Notes: generated by a model not told the origin, from the letters alone. Counted from the stretch's first letter, positions 1-9,083 are shown. The stretch: 64,000 nt of DNA from Stutzerimonas stutzeri (GCF_002890895.1 NZ_POUL01000002.1:496001-560000), one strand, 5' to 3'. Numbers and translations are program-made.

Positions 1-291
1 ACGTGAGCCGGAGCGTCGTATTCACCGTGGGCTTGATGGGTTTCCCGGGGCATTGCTGGAGTCGTCTGGGCGGTCGGCCGCGCAGTTTATCACGACGACA
101 AGCGGGCCTCTCAGGGCCCGTAGCACAAAGCGAAAACGTGTGTGGGGAGGTCAGAAATGACAGGTTTGACCGCGAGCCAATGGCCGGCAGTGGTTAGCCA
201 TTATCGAAGGGAAAAGCCGCTACCACGCCACGACTGAACTGACATCGATGGCGTGAGGAACGGGCGACATCCTTCACAAAGGATGCTGGCG
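1..291. other. Window edge, no recognisable gene
   Basis: This stretch lies 3' of moaA and holds no reading frame I can relate to a known protein on either strand. The only long open frame, plus strand 3-197, is rich in Arg, Ser and Gly, has no ribosome binding site in view and looks random. Apart from a short hairpin just past the moaA stop, I see nothing. Confidence 0.4.
268..285 (-). terminator. Hairpin 3' of moaA, possible terminator
   Basis: A seven base pair stem (268-274 with 279-285) with a four base loop lies seven bases past the moaA stop on the minus strand. No T tract follows, so it may be only an mRNA-end stem-loop. Confidence 0.25.
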
Positions 292-1287
292 CTAGCCGCC
301 CGTCATGCTCATGAACCGCACAACCTGGACCTGTTCATCAGTCCGGAATTCATGTTTCTCAGGCTTGAGCTGCAGCGCATCGACCAACGCCTGGCGCAGC
401 CGTTCGCTGTCGCCGGGGTAGCGACGCATCAAGGTCTTGAGATCCAGCGCGCCTTCATGCCCGAGGCAGAGCACCAGCTTGCCTTCGGCGGTCACCCGCA
501 CCCGGTTGCAACTGCCGCAAAAGTTGTTGCTATGAGGCGAGATGAAGCCCACCTGGGTGTCACTGCCGGCCACTTGCCAATACCGCGAGGGACCGCCGGT
601 GGTGTGGCTGCTTCGTATCAGCTGATGGCCGACTTCGATACGCTCACGGACCTCCTCGCTGGAGCAGAACGTAATCTCACGCTCATGGCTGGAGACATTG
701 CCCAACGGCATCTCCTCGATAAAGCTGATATCCAGCCCGCGCTCGACGGCGAAATTCACCAGATCCAGCACTTCATCGCCGTTACGGCCCTTCTGAATCA
801 CGCTATTGAGCTTGATTCGCTCGAAACCGGCATTACGTGCAGCATCGATACCGGCGACCACCTGTTCGAGCATGTCGCGGCGCGTGAGCTCGGCGAAGCG
901 TTCACGCTTGAGTGAATCCAGGCTGACATTCAGACGCTTGACGCCAGCCTCGCGAAGCACCGGTGCAAGTGTCGGCAGCTGCGAACCGTTGGTTGTGATT
1001 GCCAGATCCTCCAATTCTTCACGCGCACCCAGTCGACTCAACAGGCTCGGCAACCCCTTGCGCACCAGCGGCTCTCCACCCGTCACACGGATACGCTTGA
1101 CGCCCAGACTGATAAAGGCGTCAGCCACGGCATAGAGCTCTTCCAGCGTGAGGATCTGAGCACGCGGAGCGAAGACCATGTCCTCACTCATGCAGTACGT
1201 GCACCGGAAATCGCAACGGTCGGTGACAGACAATCTGAGGTAGGTGATGCGTCGGCCGAATGGGTCGACCAACTTCGAATCTGGCAT
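292..1287 (-). CDS. moaA: GTP 3',8-cyclase MoaA (molybdenum cofactor biosynthesis)
   Basis: Radical SAM enzyme that rearranges GTP to 3',8-cyclo-7,8-dihydro-GTP, the first step of molybdopterin synthesis in the cytoplasm. The N-terminus carries the CX3CX2C cluster motif (CDFRCTYC), and the C-terminal half has the second cluster CGSCNRVRVT followed by a further Cys in KLVLCLG. About 331 residues, the usual length. An ATG nine codons upstream is in frame, but the start at 1287 is preceded by a GGAG site and matches the family N-terminus (PDSKLVDPFGRRITYLRLS). The C-terminus ends in M-T-G-G; MoaA usually ends in Gly-Gly, which is needed for MoaC-coupled turnover. Single gene, divergent from the ion channel gene; the 234 bp gap should hold both promoters. 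Confidence 0.95.
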   Translation of the reverse strand: MPDSKLVDPFGRRITYLRLSVTDRCDFRCTYCMSEDMVFAPRAQILTLEELYAVADAFISLGVKRIRVTGGEPLVRKGLPSLLSRLGAREELEDLAITTNGSQLPTLAPVLREAGVKRLNVSLDSLKRERFAELTRRDMLEQVVAGIDAARNAGFERIKLNSVIQKGRNGDEVLDLVNFAVERGLDISFIEEMPLGNVSSHEREITFCSSEEVRERIEVGHQLIRSSHTTGGPSRYWQVAGSDTQVGFISPHSNNFCGSCNRVRVTAEGKLVLCLGHEGALDLKTLMRRYPGDSERLRQALVDALQLKPEKHEFRTDEQVQVVRFMSMTGG

Positions 1288-1521
1288 TTCGCTCTCCAGC
1301 GGTTTGATGCGCAAGACTAAGACTATTACTGAACGCCAGACGTAGCAAAGGCTGCGAGCTGAATGGTAGACCCGAGGTATCCGGGCACGATTCAGCGAGA
1401 TTGAACTTTAGCCTGCCGGAGCGCCTTGATATGGCTACAAACAAGGCCCCCTTGCAACGATCCTTTTGCCTGCGGATCGAACTCGGGGATACTTCGCGCT
1501 CGAGTTTTGCCGGGAGCCCAC

Positions 1522-2403
1522 ATGGACAACGACGCCCTCCAGTCGATGAACTGGCGAGAACGCCTCTATATCATCATTTTTTTTACCAATACGCCGGCCG
1601 GTAAGCGCTTCGATACCTGGTTATTGGTGGTCATCTTCGCCAGCCTCGTAGTGGTGATGCTGGACAGCGTAGCGCTGTACAGCGAGCGCTACGGCGGATT
1701 ACTGGACGGTCTGGAATGGTTGTTCACCGGCGTTTTCCTGATCGAGTACCTGATCCGGATCTACTGTCATCCCGAGCCGCGCAAATACATTTTCAGCTTC
1801 TATGGTGCGATCGATCTGCTTTCGGTCGTCCCGGCTTTCATTGCCCTGCTGCTGCCAGACGCTGAGTATTTACTGGTAGTACGTGCGATCCGAATGCTGC
1901 GCGTCTTCCGCGTGCTCAAACTTACCCAGTACCTGAGTCAGGCCAACTTTCTGATGGTCGCGCTGCGAGGCAGCAAGCAGAAAATCATCGTCTTTCTGCT
2001 CAGCGTCAGCACGCTGGTATTGGTTTTTGGCACCTTGATGTACGTGATCGAAGGGCCATCGAGGGGCTTTACCAGCATTCCGATCAGTATTTACTGGGCA
2101 ATCGTGACCATCACGACGGTGGGGTTCGGCGACATCGTTCCCCACACTACGCTGGGCAAGGCGGTTGCCAGCCTGGTGATGATCACCGGTTATTCGATCA
2201 TCGCGGTGCCCACCGGCATTTTTACCGCGGAGCTGGCCACCGCCATGCGCGCCGACAGCCTTCAGCAGCGCTGCCCGACCTGCGAAAAGCTGAGCCACGA
2301 ACCAAACGCGGCCTTTTGCAGCCGCTGTGGCACTCACCTGTTCAAACGCAGTGAGCCTGAGCCCGACGAGGAGCAGGATCCGCCTAAGCAGCAGAGCGAC
2401 TGA
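1522..2403 (+). CDS. Voltage-gated-type potassium channel with C-terminal zinc ribbon
   Basis: Inner-membrane six-helix ion channel of the Kv / KvAP class, 293 residues. The fourth helix carries regularly spaced arginines (VRAIRMLRVFRVLK), the voltage-sensor pattern, and the pore has the selectivity filter TVGFGD at residues 199-204. After the last helix the cytoplasmic tail holds a Cys4 zinc ribbon: C251-x2-C254 and C266-x2-C269, then an acidic tail. The frame is open further upstream, but the ATG at 1522 has a GGGAG site seven bases before it and begins just before the first helix, so I chose it. It stands alone between moaA and the next small membrane gene. Ion choice is inferred from the filter only; the function of the ribbon is unknown. 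Confidence 0.88.
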   Translation: MDNDALQSMNWRERLYIIIFFTNTPAGKRFDTWLLVVIFASLVVVMLDSVALYSERYGGLLDGLEWLFTGVFLIEYLIRIYCHPEPRKYIFSFYGAIDLLSVVPAFIALLLPDAEYLLVVRAIRMLRVFRVLKLTQYLSQANFLMVALRGSKQKIIVFLLSVSTLVLVFGTLMYVIEGPSRGFTSIPISIYWAIVTITTVGFGDIVPHTTLGKAVASLVMITGYSIIAVPTGIFTAELATAMRADSLQQRCPTCEKLSHEPNAAFCSRCGTHLFKRSEPEPDEEQDPPKQQSD

Positions 2404-2521
2404 GGCAGCGCTGCGCTCGCGACTTGGATCCTCTTCCATACGCTTCCATTGCGAGCTCCGAACCCCCCCGGCAAGCGGCTGTCACAACATCTGACTTGCC
2501 GCGGGCTGGACGGAGACATGC

Positions 2522-2935
2522 ATGCCCTTGCTCAAACTGGTGCACTTCGCGGGCTTGCTCTGCTGGTGCGGCACCCTGCTCTACCTGCCTGCGCTGATTG
2601 CAGCAGGTACTCGACGCAGTGACCCACTTTTCTATCGTGACCATGCGCATCTGACGCGCATGGTGTTCAACCTGATCGGCACGCCAGCGGCGCTGGTCGC
2701 CATTGGTTCGGGTACAGCGCTTTTCCTGAGCCAGGGTCTCGTGGCCGGCTGGTTGATCGTCAAGCTCAGCACCGTGGCCGGGATGGTGCTCTGCCACACC
2801 CTGTGTGGCGTGCTGGTACTGCATATCGAACGGGCGCCTGAGCAGAGCGTGAGCATCCGTTGTCGTTTCCTTGGAGCAGTTGCCGCAACGTTCATCACCG
2901 CGACGCTTTGGCTGGTGCTGGCAAAACCTTTCTAG
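2522..2935 (+). CDS. CopD/HemJ-like small integral membrane protein
   Basis: 137-residue protein with about four hydrophobic helices and conserved-looking His in helix 1 (KLVHFAGLLCW) and later (VLCHTLCGVLVLHIE). The arrangement resembles CopD-domain and HemJ-like (UPF0093) membrane proteins, some of which bind haem. GGAG lies just before the ATG. It precedes the caa3 oxidase cluster on the same strand, separated from it by a convergent DUF2231 gene, which suggests but does not prove a role in copper or haem handling for the oxidase. Function is not assignable from sequence alone. Confidence 0.6.
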   Translation: MPLLKLVHFAGLLCWCGTLLYLPALIAAGTRRSDPLFYRDHAHLTRMVFNLIGTPAALVAIGSGTALFLSQGLVAGWLIVKLSTVAGMVLCHTLCGVLVLHIERAPEQSVSIRCRFLGAVAATFITATLWLVLAKPF

Positions 2936-3009
2936 CCCGTGCCCCGAACCGCTCGATCACTTCGAAGATGCCCATGACCGAACGATCCCAAGCCCCGTAT
3001 TTTTCTGAT

Positions 3010-3474
3010 TCAGACCTTGTCCAGGTCGACCCCGACAGCATGCTCGTAGACCAGCCGGCCGCCGAGATACGCCGCGAGGGAAATCAACACGGCGGTGATT
3101 GCCGAAAGGTACAGCGCCCACAGCTGCATGCTCTGGGCGTCGTTCTGGTAGCGCAGCAGCCAGTTCAGCGAAGCCAGAGACAGCATCATTACGGCGAGAA
3201 TCGCATGACACCAGGCAGTGATCTTGTGGCGAATCTCGCGCACGGTCACCAAATCGATCAGTCCGAAGATGCTGGCGATCCAGCCACCCAGGGCGCCCAC
3301 GCCGGACAGCCACAGGCCGGCACGCCACCAGAAATCATCCAACGTCCAGAGGTGTGCGAGATCAACCGGCAGCAAGCCGGTCAGTGCGGCGACCGGAAAA
3401 TGGATCAACATCGGGTGCAGCGGGTGGCCGGCTATCGCAGCGCGGCTGTGGATGGAATCTCTGTATCGGGCCAT
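3010..3474 (-). CDS. DUF2231-family membrane protein
   Basis: About 154 residues with four transmembrane segments. The N-terminal HPLHPMLIHFPVA is the signature of DUF2231 membrane proteins, whose His-rich motif may bind a metal or haem. Upstream in-frame GTG (3510) and ATG (3492) are possible, but the ATG at 3474 has GGAG ten bases ahead and fits the family N-terminus. It is divergent from coxB with only 60 bp between the two starts, so the promoters must overlap closely. Genes of this family are often next to haem-copper oxidases or other redox membrane systems; its exact job is unknown. Confidence 0.7.
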   Translation of the reverse strand: MARYRDSIHSRAAIAGHPLHPMLIHFPVAALTGLLPVDLAHLWTLDDFWWRAGLWLSGVGALGGWIASIFGLIDLVTVREIRHKITAWCHAILAVMMLSLASLNWLLRYQNDAQSMQLWALYLSAITAVLISLAAYLGGRLVYEHAVGVDLDKV

Positions 3475-3534
3475 TGGGCGCTCCGGCAGCATTTGTCGGG
3501 GGTAGGCCACCGCGCAAAACGAGCCGGCGACCTT

Positions 3535-4512
3535 TTGAAATGGACCACGCTGGCGCTGGCAGTTCCTTTACTGAGTGGCTGTGGCGGTCCGCTGTCGTCG
3601 CTCAACCCAGCCAGTCCCATGGCGCGCCAGATATCTCATGTCTGGTGGGGCATGTTTGCCTTCGCCACGCTGGTGCTGGTCGCAGTCAGCGCGATATGGA
3701 TCTATGCGCTGGCACGCAAGCCGCGGGAAACCAGCGAGGAAACGGCGCTCAAGATCAATCGCCGCTGGGTCATTGGCGGCGGCATCGTACTGCCGAGTCT
3801 GAGCATCGTTGTCTTGCTGATTTTCGGCATACCTACCGGGCGCAGCATGATGCCCCTGCCGGTCGAAGGTCAGCAGCCGCTGGAGGTAGAGGTTACTGGC
3901 CACCAATGGTGGTGGGAGGTGCACTACCCCGAGAGCGGTGTCACCACGGCGAACCAGCTGATCATCCCGGCCGGACGACTGATAGACGTGAATGTCACCA
4001 GCGCCGATGTCATCCATTCGTTCTGGATTCCGAGACTCGGCGGAAAAATGGACATGATCCCTGGGCGTACCAATGTCATCCGTCTGCAAGCAGGCCATAC
4101 CGGCGTCTTTCACGGCCAGTGTTCGGAATTCTGCGGGTTGCAGCATGCGCACATGAAACTGCATGTCGAGGCGCTGGACGAAGCCGGTTTCGATCAATGG
4201 ATCGCCGTGCGGGAGAATCTCACTATCAAGCAACGCGCCCCTGGCGACGCCGGTCGGGTGTTCGATGAGCGCTGCGGTCAATGCCACCGCGTCGCGGGCA
4301 TCAGCAACGGCACTCGTGCGCCGGACCTCACCGACCTCGCCACACGGCCAACCCTCGGCGCGGGGGTGCTCGACAACAACCATGACGGGCTGCGGCAGTG
4401 GCTACGTGACCACAAGACGCTCAAATTCGGCAACGGCATGCCCGCGCATGACGACGTTCCGCCGCAAACACTCGATCAGATTGCCGACTGGCTGGAGACG
4501 CTCGCTCCATGA
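3535..4512 (+). CDS. coxB: Cytochrome c oxidase subunit II with C-terminal cytochrome c domain (caa3 type)
   Basis: Receives electrons through its own cytochrome c domain and passes them through CuA to subunit I. It begins with a lipoprotein signal (MKWTTLALAVPLLSGC, lipobox LLSGC), then two membrane helices, the CuA domain with C196-SEF-C200-GLQHAHM, and a haem c site C247-GQC-H at the C-terminus. About 325 residues. The frame stays open for 675 bases upstream, but this is read-through of the opposite-strand DUF2231 gene; the TTG at 3535 gives a good lipoprotein leader and is my choice, while the TTG at 3493 is less likely. The stop overlaps the next ATG as ATGA, so translation is probably coupled to coxAC. 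No heme A synthase or CtaG gene is present here. Confidence 0.9.
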   Translation: MKWTTLALAVPLLSGCGGPLSSLNPASPMARQISHVWWGMFAFATLVLVAVSAIWIYALARKPRETSEETALKINRRWVIGGGIVLPSLSIVVLLIFGIPTGRSMMPLPVEGQQPLEVEVTGHQWWWEVHYPESGVTTANQLIIPAGRLIDVNVTSADVIHSFWIPRLGGKMDMIPGRTNVIRLQAGHTGVFHGQCSEFCGLQHAHMKLHVEALDEAGFDQWIAVRENLTIKQRAPGDAGRVFDERCGQCHRVAGISNGTRAPDLTDLATRPTLGAGVLDNNHDGLRQWLRDHKTLKFGNGMPAHDDVPPQTLDQIADWLETLAP

Positions 4513-7040
4513 CTCAACTCGACCAAAGCAGCAAGCCCAGCACGCATCCGGATCAGCTACGCGACCAGTTCAACGACGTCTGGGGCAACCCGCGCGGCTG
4601 GCGCGCGCTGACTATCGTCAACCACACCACGATTGGTCTGCGCTTTCTGGTCACGGGAGCCGTGTTCTTCCTCATCGGCGGGCTGATGGCGATGCTTATC
4701 CGCACCCAGCTCGCCCTGCCCGGCTATGTATTGATGGAGCCTGAGGTGTACAACCAGGTCTTCACCATGCATGGCTCGGTGATGATGTTCCTGTTCGCCG
4801 TACCGATGATGGAGGGGCTGGCGGTCTACCTGATCCCAAAGATGATCGGCGCGCGAGACCTGATCTTTCCGCGCCTCTCGTCACTTGGCTATTTCTGCTA
4901 CCTGTTCGGCGGCATCATCCTGCTGTCCAGCGTGTTTCTCGGCGTCGCCCCCAAGGCGGGCTGGTTCATGTACACCCCGCTGTCGAGCTCGGCGCACATG
5001 CCTGGCGTCAACTCCGACTTCTGGCTGCTCGGCATCACCTTCGTCGAGATCTCCGCAGTCAGTGCCGGTGTCGAGCTGGTGGTTTCTATCCTGCGCACCC
5101 GAACCAACGGCATGGCGCTGCACAAGATGCCGCTGTATGCCTGGTACATCCTGGTGATGGCGCTGATGATCGTGTTCGGCTTCCCTCCGCTGATCCTGGG
5201 CAGCATTTTGCTGGAGCTGGAGCGCGCTGCCGGCATGCCATTTTTCGATTCAGCCAAGGGCGGCGATCCGGTGCTTTGGCAGCACCTGTTCTGGCTGTTC
5301 GGCCATCCAGAGGTGTACATCATCTTCCTGCCCGGAGCCGGCATCGTTTCCACCTTGCTGCCCGTGTTCTGTCAGCGGCCACTGGTGGGGTATCGGTGGG
5401 TGGTGCTCGGCGTACTGACCACCGGATTCCTGAGCTTCGGGCTGTGGGTGCACCACATGTTCACCGTCGGCATTCCAGCACTGGCGCTGGGGTTCTTTTC
5501 CGCGGCGAGCATGCTCGTGGCGATACCCACCGGGGTACAGATCTTTGCCTGGATCGCAACGTTATGGCTGGGTAAACCGGTCTATCACGTGCCGATGCTC
5601 TGGTTGGTGGGCTTCCTGATCGTGTTCGTCTGTGGCGGCCTGACCGGGGTGATGGTGGCGCTGGTGCCCTTCGACTGGCAGGTGCATGACACCCACTTCA
5701 TCGTCGCGCACATGCATTACGTGCTTGTGGGCGGCATGTTCTTCCCCCTGATGGCCGGGCTTTACTACTGGCTGCCGCACTTTTCCGGCCGCATGCCCTC
5801 GGTGCGCCTGGGCCGTTGGGGCTTCTGGCTGGTATTCATTGGTTTCAACACAACTTTCCTGATCATGCACTGGACCGGTCTGATCGGAATGCCACGGCGG
5901 GTTTACACCTACGACACCGGGCTTGGTTGGGACATGCCTAACCTGATTTCTTCGATCGGCAGCTTCATCATGGCCATCGGCATCGGTACCATCCTGCTGG
6001 ATATCGTCCTGCACTTCCGCTTCGGCCAGCCCGCAAAAACCAACCCCTGGAATGCTGACACGTTGGAATGGGGTACCGCCCTGCCCCCGAGCCCTTATAA
6101 CTTCGTCAGCCTGCCGGACATTACCGACCGTCATCCGCTGTGGAAGGATCCGGACCTGCCCAACAGCATCGCCCGCGCCGAGCATTCGCTGAAGGCCATC
6201 GATCATGGCCGGCGCGAAACCTGGGGCTCAGACCCGCTGACTGGCAAGGTTCGCGAAATCATCCATCTGCCTGGCAACAGCTGGTGGCCGTTCGTGGCTT
6301 CGGTGTTTCTGGCGGTGCTCTGCCTGAGCCTGCTGAACAAGTTTTACTGGGTCGCTTTGATTGCGACGGTCGTCACCTTGCTCGTGCTGTTTCGCTGGTC
6401 CTGGGAAAACGGTGCACACCCTGCCGCAGCACCTGACGCGCAGACACAGCCCGGCGAGCCCCCACTGCACTCGCGCACCTTTGACGGCCCCGGCCTCTGG
6501 GGAATGGGCGTGACCCTGCTGGCCAATGGCACCCTTTACCTGTCGTTGCTGTTCGGCTGGTTCTACCTGTGGACGGTTTCACCGGAATGGATGGTACCGG
6601 AGCACTCCGACCTGAACGGCTGGCTGATGTTTGCCAGCGCAGTAGTGCTCAGCGCTGGGACGCTGTGGATGCGCCTGGTGCCCGGCCGGCTGCGGCGGGG
6701 AAGCGGCGGACAGCTGATGCTCAATCTCGCTGCGATCACGGCGATCGGTGCCGTGCAATGGGCGATGTTGCTGTGGCTGCTGCTAACGGCCAACCTAAGG
6801 GTGACCGAGACGGCGCACGACGCGGTGGTCTTCGTGATTCTTGCCTACGGGCTGATTCACTGCGGGCTGGCCACCATCCTCACGCTGCTGCAGACGCTGC
6901 GGGTGATGTACGGCTACGTGGGTGACAAGGCGCCCTACGAGGTGGTGGTCGTCGAACAGCTCTGGTACTACAACCTCGGCGTGATCTGGAGCGCCTATGC
7001 CGCGATTGTCCTGTTCCCGACTGCATGGGGAGCTGCCTGA
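4509..7040 (+). CDS. Fused cytochrome c oxidase subunits I and III (caa3 type)
   Basis: 843-residue membrane protein joining subunit I (roughly residues 1-570) to subunit III (roughly 600-843). Subunit I retains the low-spin haem ligand H88 (in TMHGSVMMF), the CuB and Tyr crosslink motif GHPEVY (H266, E268, Y270), the CuB pair H315-H316, and the haem ligands H401 and H403 in HFIVAHMHYVL. The D-channel entry Asp is present (D117 in ARDLIFPR) but the Asn-Asn pair usually seen after it is Ser-Ser (S124-S125). The subunit III part has the typical seven-helix pattern with HSRTFDGPGLWGM near its start. The reaction is oxidation of cytochrome c with reduction of oxygen to water and proton pumping. 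Starts inside the coxB stop; the next gene overlaps its stop. Confidence 0.92.
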   Translation: MTQLDQSSKPSTHPDQLRDQFNDVWGNPRGWRALTIVNHTTIGLRFLVTGAVFFLIGGLMAMLIRTQLALPGYVLMEPEVYNQVFTMHGSVMMFLFAVPMMEGLAVYLIPKMIGARDLIFPRLSSLGYFCYLFGGIILLSSVFLGVAPKAGWFMYTPLSSSAHMPGVNSDFWLLGITFVEISAVSAGVELVVSILRTRTNGMALHKMPLYAWYILVMALMIVFGFPPLILGSILLELERAAGMPFFDSAKGGDPVLWQHLFWLFGHPEVYIIFLPGAGIVSTLLPVFCQRPLVGYRWVVLGVLTTGFLSFGLWVHHMFTVGIPALALGFFSAASMLVAIPTGVQIFAWIATLWLGKPVYHVPMLWLVGFLIVFVCGGLTGVMVALVPFDWQVHDTHFIVAHMHYVLVGGMFFPLMAGLYYWLPHFSGRMPSVRLGRWGFWLVFIGFNTTFLIMHWTGLIGMPRRVYTYDTGLGWDMPNLISSIGSFIMAIGIGTILLDIVLHFRFGQPAKTNPWNADTLEWGTALPPSPYNFVSLPDITDRHPLWKDPDLPNSIARAEHSLKAIDHGRRETWGSDPLTGKVREIIHLPGNSWWPFVASVFLAVLCLSLLNKFYWVALIATVVTLLVLFRWSWENGAHPAAAPDAQTQPGEPPLHSRTFDGPGLWGMGVTLLANGTLYLSLLFGWFYLWTVSPEWMVPEHSDLNGWLMFASAVVLSAGTLWMRLVPGRLRRGSGGQLMLNLAAITAIGAVQWAMLLWLLLTANLRVTETAHDAVVFVILAYGLIHCGLATILTLLQTLRVMYGYVGDKAPYEVVVVEQLWYYNLGVIWSAYAAIVLFPTAWGAA

Positions 7041-7399
7041 TGAAGTACAACCGCACATCGGTCTTCCACCCCATTCAGATTCCGTTCGGGCTGACCATCT
7101 GGGGTCTCTGGTTCGCCATCATGTATGGCTCGCACGCGGTGGTCTGCTCGATCGCCCCGCCAGACCCGAACCTTGGGGTCTTCAATTGGCTGAATGCGAG
7201 CTTCGGGCTGTTCACGGTACTGGTGATCGTGCTGCTGCTCTGGCTAGGACGCCGGACCTGGAAGCTGTCTCATGAACCGAACGATTTCAATGAACGCCAG
7301 GTTTTCGTGATCAAGGTGTCGTCCGGGATTCACTTCATCGCGGCGTTGGCGACGGTTTTCGTTGGCATGCAGCTGGTGTTTTTGCCTCCCTGCATCTGA
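7040..7399 (+). CDS. Small membrane protein of the caa3 oxidase operon (subunit IV-like)
   Basis: 119 residues, three predicted membrane helices: around residues 12-32 (GLTIWGLWFAIMYG), 52-72 (FGLFTVLVIVLLLWL) and near the C-terminus (IHFIAALATVFVGMQ). Its ATG overlaps the coxAC stop (TGATG), so it is translationally coupled and presumably a small subunit or assembly partner of the oxidase. I do not recognise a named family. An in-frame start 15 bases upstream lies inside coxAC and is less likely. A stem-loop follows the stop. Confidence 0.75.
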   Translation: MKYNRTSVFHPIQIPFGLTIWGLWFAIMYGSHAVVCSIAPPDPNLGVFNWLNASFGLFTVLVIVLLLWLGRRTWKLSHEPNDFNERQVFVIKVSSGIHFIAALATVFVGMQLVFLPPCI

Positions 7400-7402
7400 A
7401 CC

Positions 7403-7426
7403 AGACGCCCAACATTGCGGGCGTCT
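7403..7426 (+). terminator. Hairpin between caa3 operon and tusA
   Basis: Eight base pair stem (7403-7410 with 7419-7426), eight base loop, just past the last caa3 gene. Five T residues follow only after an eight base gap and already lie within the tusA coding end, so it is a probable but imperfect terminator for the plus-strand operon. Confidence 0.5.
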
Positions 7427-7676
7427 AGTCGAGCTTTTTGCGTATCCAGTACAGGTAGGTGCCCTCGTCGGCCTGCTGGTCGACCAGTTCATGACCCAGA
7501 AACACGCAGAACTTGGGAATATCCCGCTGGGTCGACGGATCGGTTGCGATAACTTTCAGGACCTCGCCCGCGGGCAGATCGCGCACCTTGTTATGCAGCA
7601 TCATGACTGGCTCAGGGCAGTTGAGGCCGCTGGCATCAAGCAGTGCGTCGGCGGACAGTTCGGTAGATCGAGACAT
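7425..7676 (-). CDS. tusA: Sulfur carrier / sulfurtransferase TusA
   Basis: 83-residue cytoplasmic sulfur carrier that passes persulfide sulfur from IscS to TusD for 2-thiouridine formation in tRNA. The signature is [16 protein letters not shown], whose Cys carries the persulfide, followed by the conserved [13 protein letters not shown] and the C-terminal YLYWIRKK. An in-frame GTG lies four codons upstream, but the ATG at 7676 has GGAG seven bases ahead. Single gene, convergent with the caa3 operon. Confidence 0.95.
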   Translation of the reverse strand: MSRSTELSADALLDASGLNCPEPVMMLHNKVRDLPAGEVLKVIATDPSTQRDIPKFCVFLGHELVDQQADEGTYLYWIRKKLD

Positions 7677-7731
7677 TACAGGCTCCACAAAAACAGGGAC
7701 GGTTTTGATGCGCAGATAAACAGGCGTGGGT

Positions 7732-8781
7732 CTACAGCCGACGCAGGTGGCAAGTCACTTCCTCACGGTCGTGGTATAGCTGCTTGCAGCCGATGCTGGC
7801 CTTCACCCCTCGTTCGGCAAGCCCGTCGGCGATGCGTTCCAACAGCCGCTTTACTTCGGCATAGCGTTGTTTCATTGGCAGCTTCAGGTTGACCACAGCT
7901 TCACGACACAAGCCTTCGCCGATCCAGGTTTCAAGCAGCGCAGCATTTTTTGCCGGCTTTTCGACGATATCGCAAACCATCCAGTTCACCGGGCGCTTGG
8001 GGCGAAAGGCGAAGCCATCGGCGCGGTAATGACCAACCAGACCGGACTCGAGCAGCTCCTCGTTCATCGGCCCATTGTCCACAGCCATTACTTCGATGTC
8101 GCGATTGACCAGCTGCCAGGTCCAGCCGCCCGGCGAGGCGCCGAGGTCGACCGCCGTCATGCCGGGAGCCAGCCGCTCATCCCATTGCTCGCGGGGGATG
8201 AAATGGTGCCACGCCTCCTCGAGCTTCAGGGTCGAGCGGCTCGGCGCCTGGCGAGGAAACTTCAGCCGGGGAATCCCCATCGGCCACATGGCACTGTTCT
8301 CTGCTTCAGCGAGCCCAACAAAGACCTCACGACCGCTCTTGAACGTGAGCAACAGGCGGGGACCATGGCCGCCCTCCTTCAGCCTGCCGGCTTTTTCCAG
8401 CGCGTTGCGCAACGGCGCCTCGAACTTGCGGCAGAAGTTCGACAGCTCTTTGCCGTCATTGGTATCTAACACTTCCAGCCACAGACTGCTGCACACCGGC
8501 ATGGATTTCAGCTGATCGAGCAATACACCGATCCGATCGGTTTCCGGGAGCGCCAGCCATTCCCCGCGCGCCCACTGCCGGGGAAATATAAGCCGTGCGA
8601 AACGCGCGCCGCGCATCAGGCGTTCCGGCCCTGCCGCGTCGTTGCAGATGAACTCGGCGCACGCACTGTCAGCTTTGGCTTTGGCGTAGCCGGCGACATC
8701 GAGGCGAGCTGCCTGGTCACTGATTTCAGCGCAGACCTCGTTCTCGAACCCGGGGCGGCAATGCAGCAGCAATGTATTCAT
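7732..8781 (-). CDS. rlmM: 23S rRNA (cytidine-2498-2'-O)-methyltransferase RlmM
   Basis: SAM-dependent 2'-O-methylation of C2498 in 23S rRNA. About 349 residues: an N-terminal THUMP-like region, then a Rossmann methyltransferase core with the SAM motif [14 protein letters not shown] and the catalytic-core motif [10 protein letters not shown]. The frame runs 103 codons further upstream, but the ATG at 8781 begins the family N-terminus [16 protein letters not shown], so the extra upstream part is chance read-through. Divergent from acnA. Confidence 0.95.
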   Translation of the reverse strand: MNTLLLHCRPGFENEVCAEISDQAARLDVAGYAKAKADSACAEFICNDAAGPERLMRGARFARLIFPRQWARGEWLALPETDRIGVLLDQLKSMPVCSSLWLEVLDTNDGKELSNFCRKFEAPLRNALEKAGRLKEGGHGPRLLLTFKSGREVFVGLAEAENSAMWPMGIPRLKFPRQAPSRSTLKLEEAWHHFIPREQWDERLAPGMTAVDLGASPGGWTWQLVNRDIEVMAVDNGPMNEELLESGLVGHYRADGFAFRPKRPVNWMVCDIVEKPAKNAALLETWIGEGLCREAVVNLKLPMKQRYAEVKRLLERIADGLAERGVKASIGCKQLYHDREEVTCHLRRL

Positions 8782-9083
8782 GGTACGAACCCTATAAGCG
8801 GCGCAAAGCGCATCGGCGCCGCCCCTACTACAAAAGCCGCACATGATAGCCGAGTGGGGAACCACGGGCTTGCTGGTTCGGTCCAGTGAACAGTTGCAGG
8901 AGTCGTTTGCGCCCCGGCAAGCAGCGCCTTTACGCCGCTGCGAACACGCTGTCGCGGCTCGACTCTCGCACTTCGCCATAACGATTGGCGGCCAGTTTCG
9001 TGGCGAATCACTTCGCCAGAGGCTAGGTTCCAAGAACGCTCCCGACTCAATCAGCCCGGCCGTGCGGGCACAAGGAGAGACGA
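8782..9083. other. Divergent rlmM / acnA intergenic region with an 18 bp palindrome
   Basis: 302 bp without a gene, holding the promoters of rlmM and acnA. A perfect seven base pair inverted repeat TGGCGAA-tcac-TTCGCCA occupies 9001-9018, about 66 bases before the acnA start, and could be an operator or a leader hairpin. A related CTTCGCCA copy lies at about 8976. No other site is recognised. Confidence 0.5.

Noticed and set aside
2860-3534. Long N-terminal extension of CoxB
   Set aside because: This part is the antisense of the DUF2231 gene, and a lipoprotein signal starts only at 3535.
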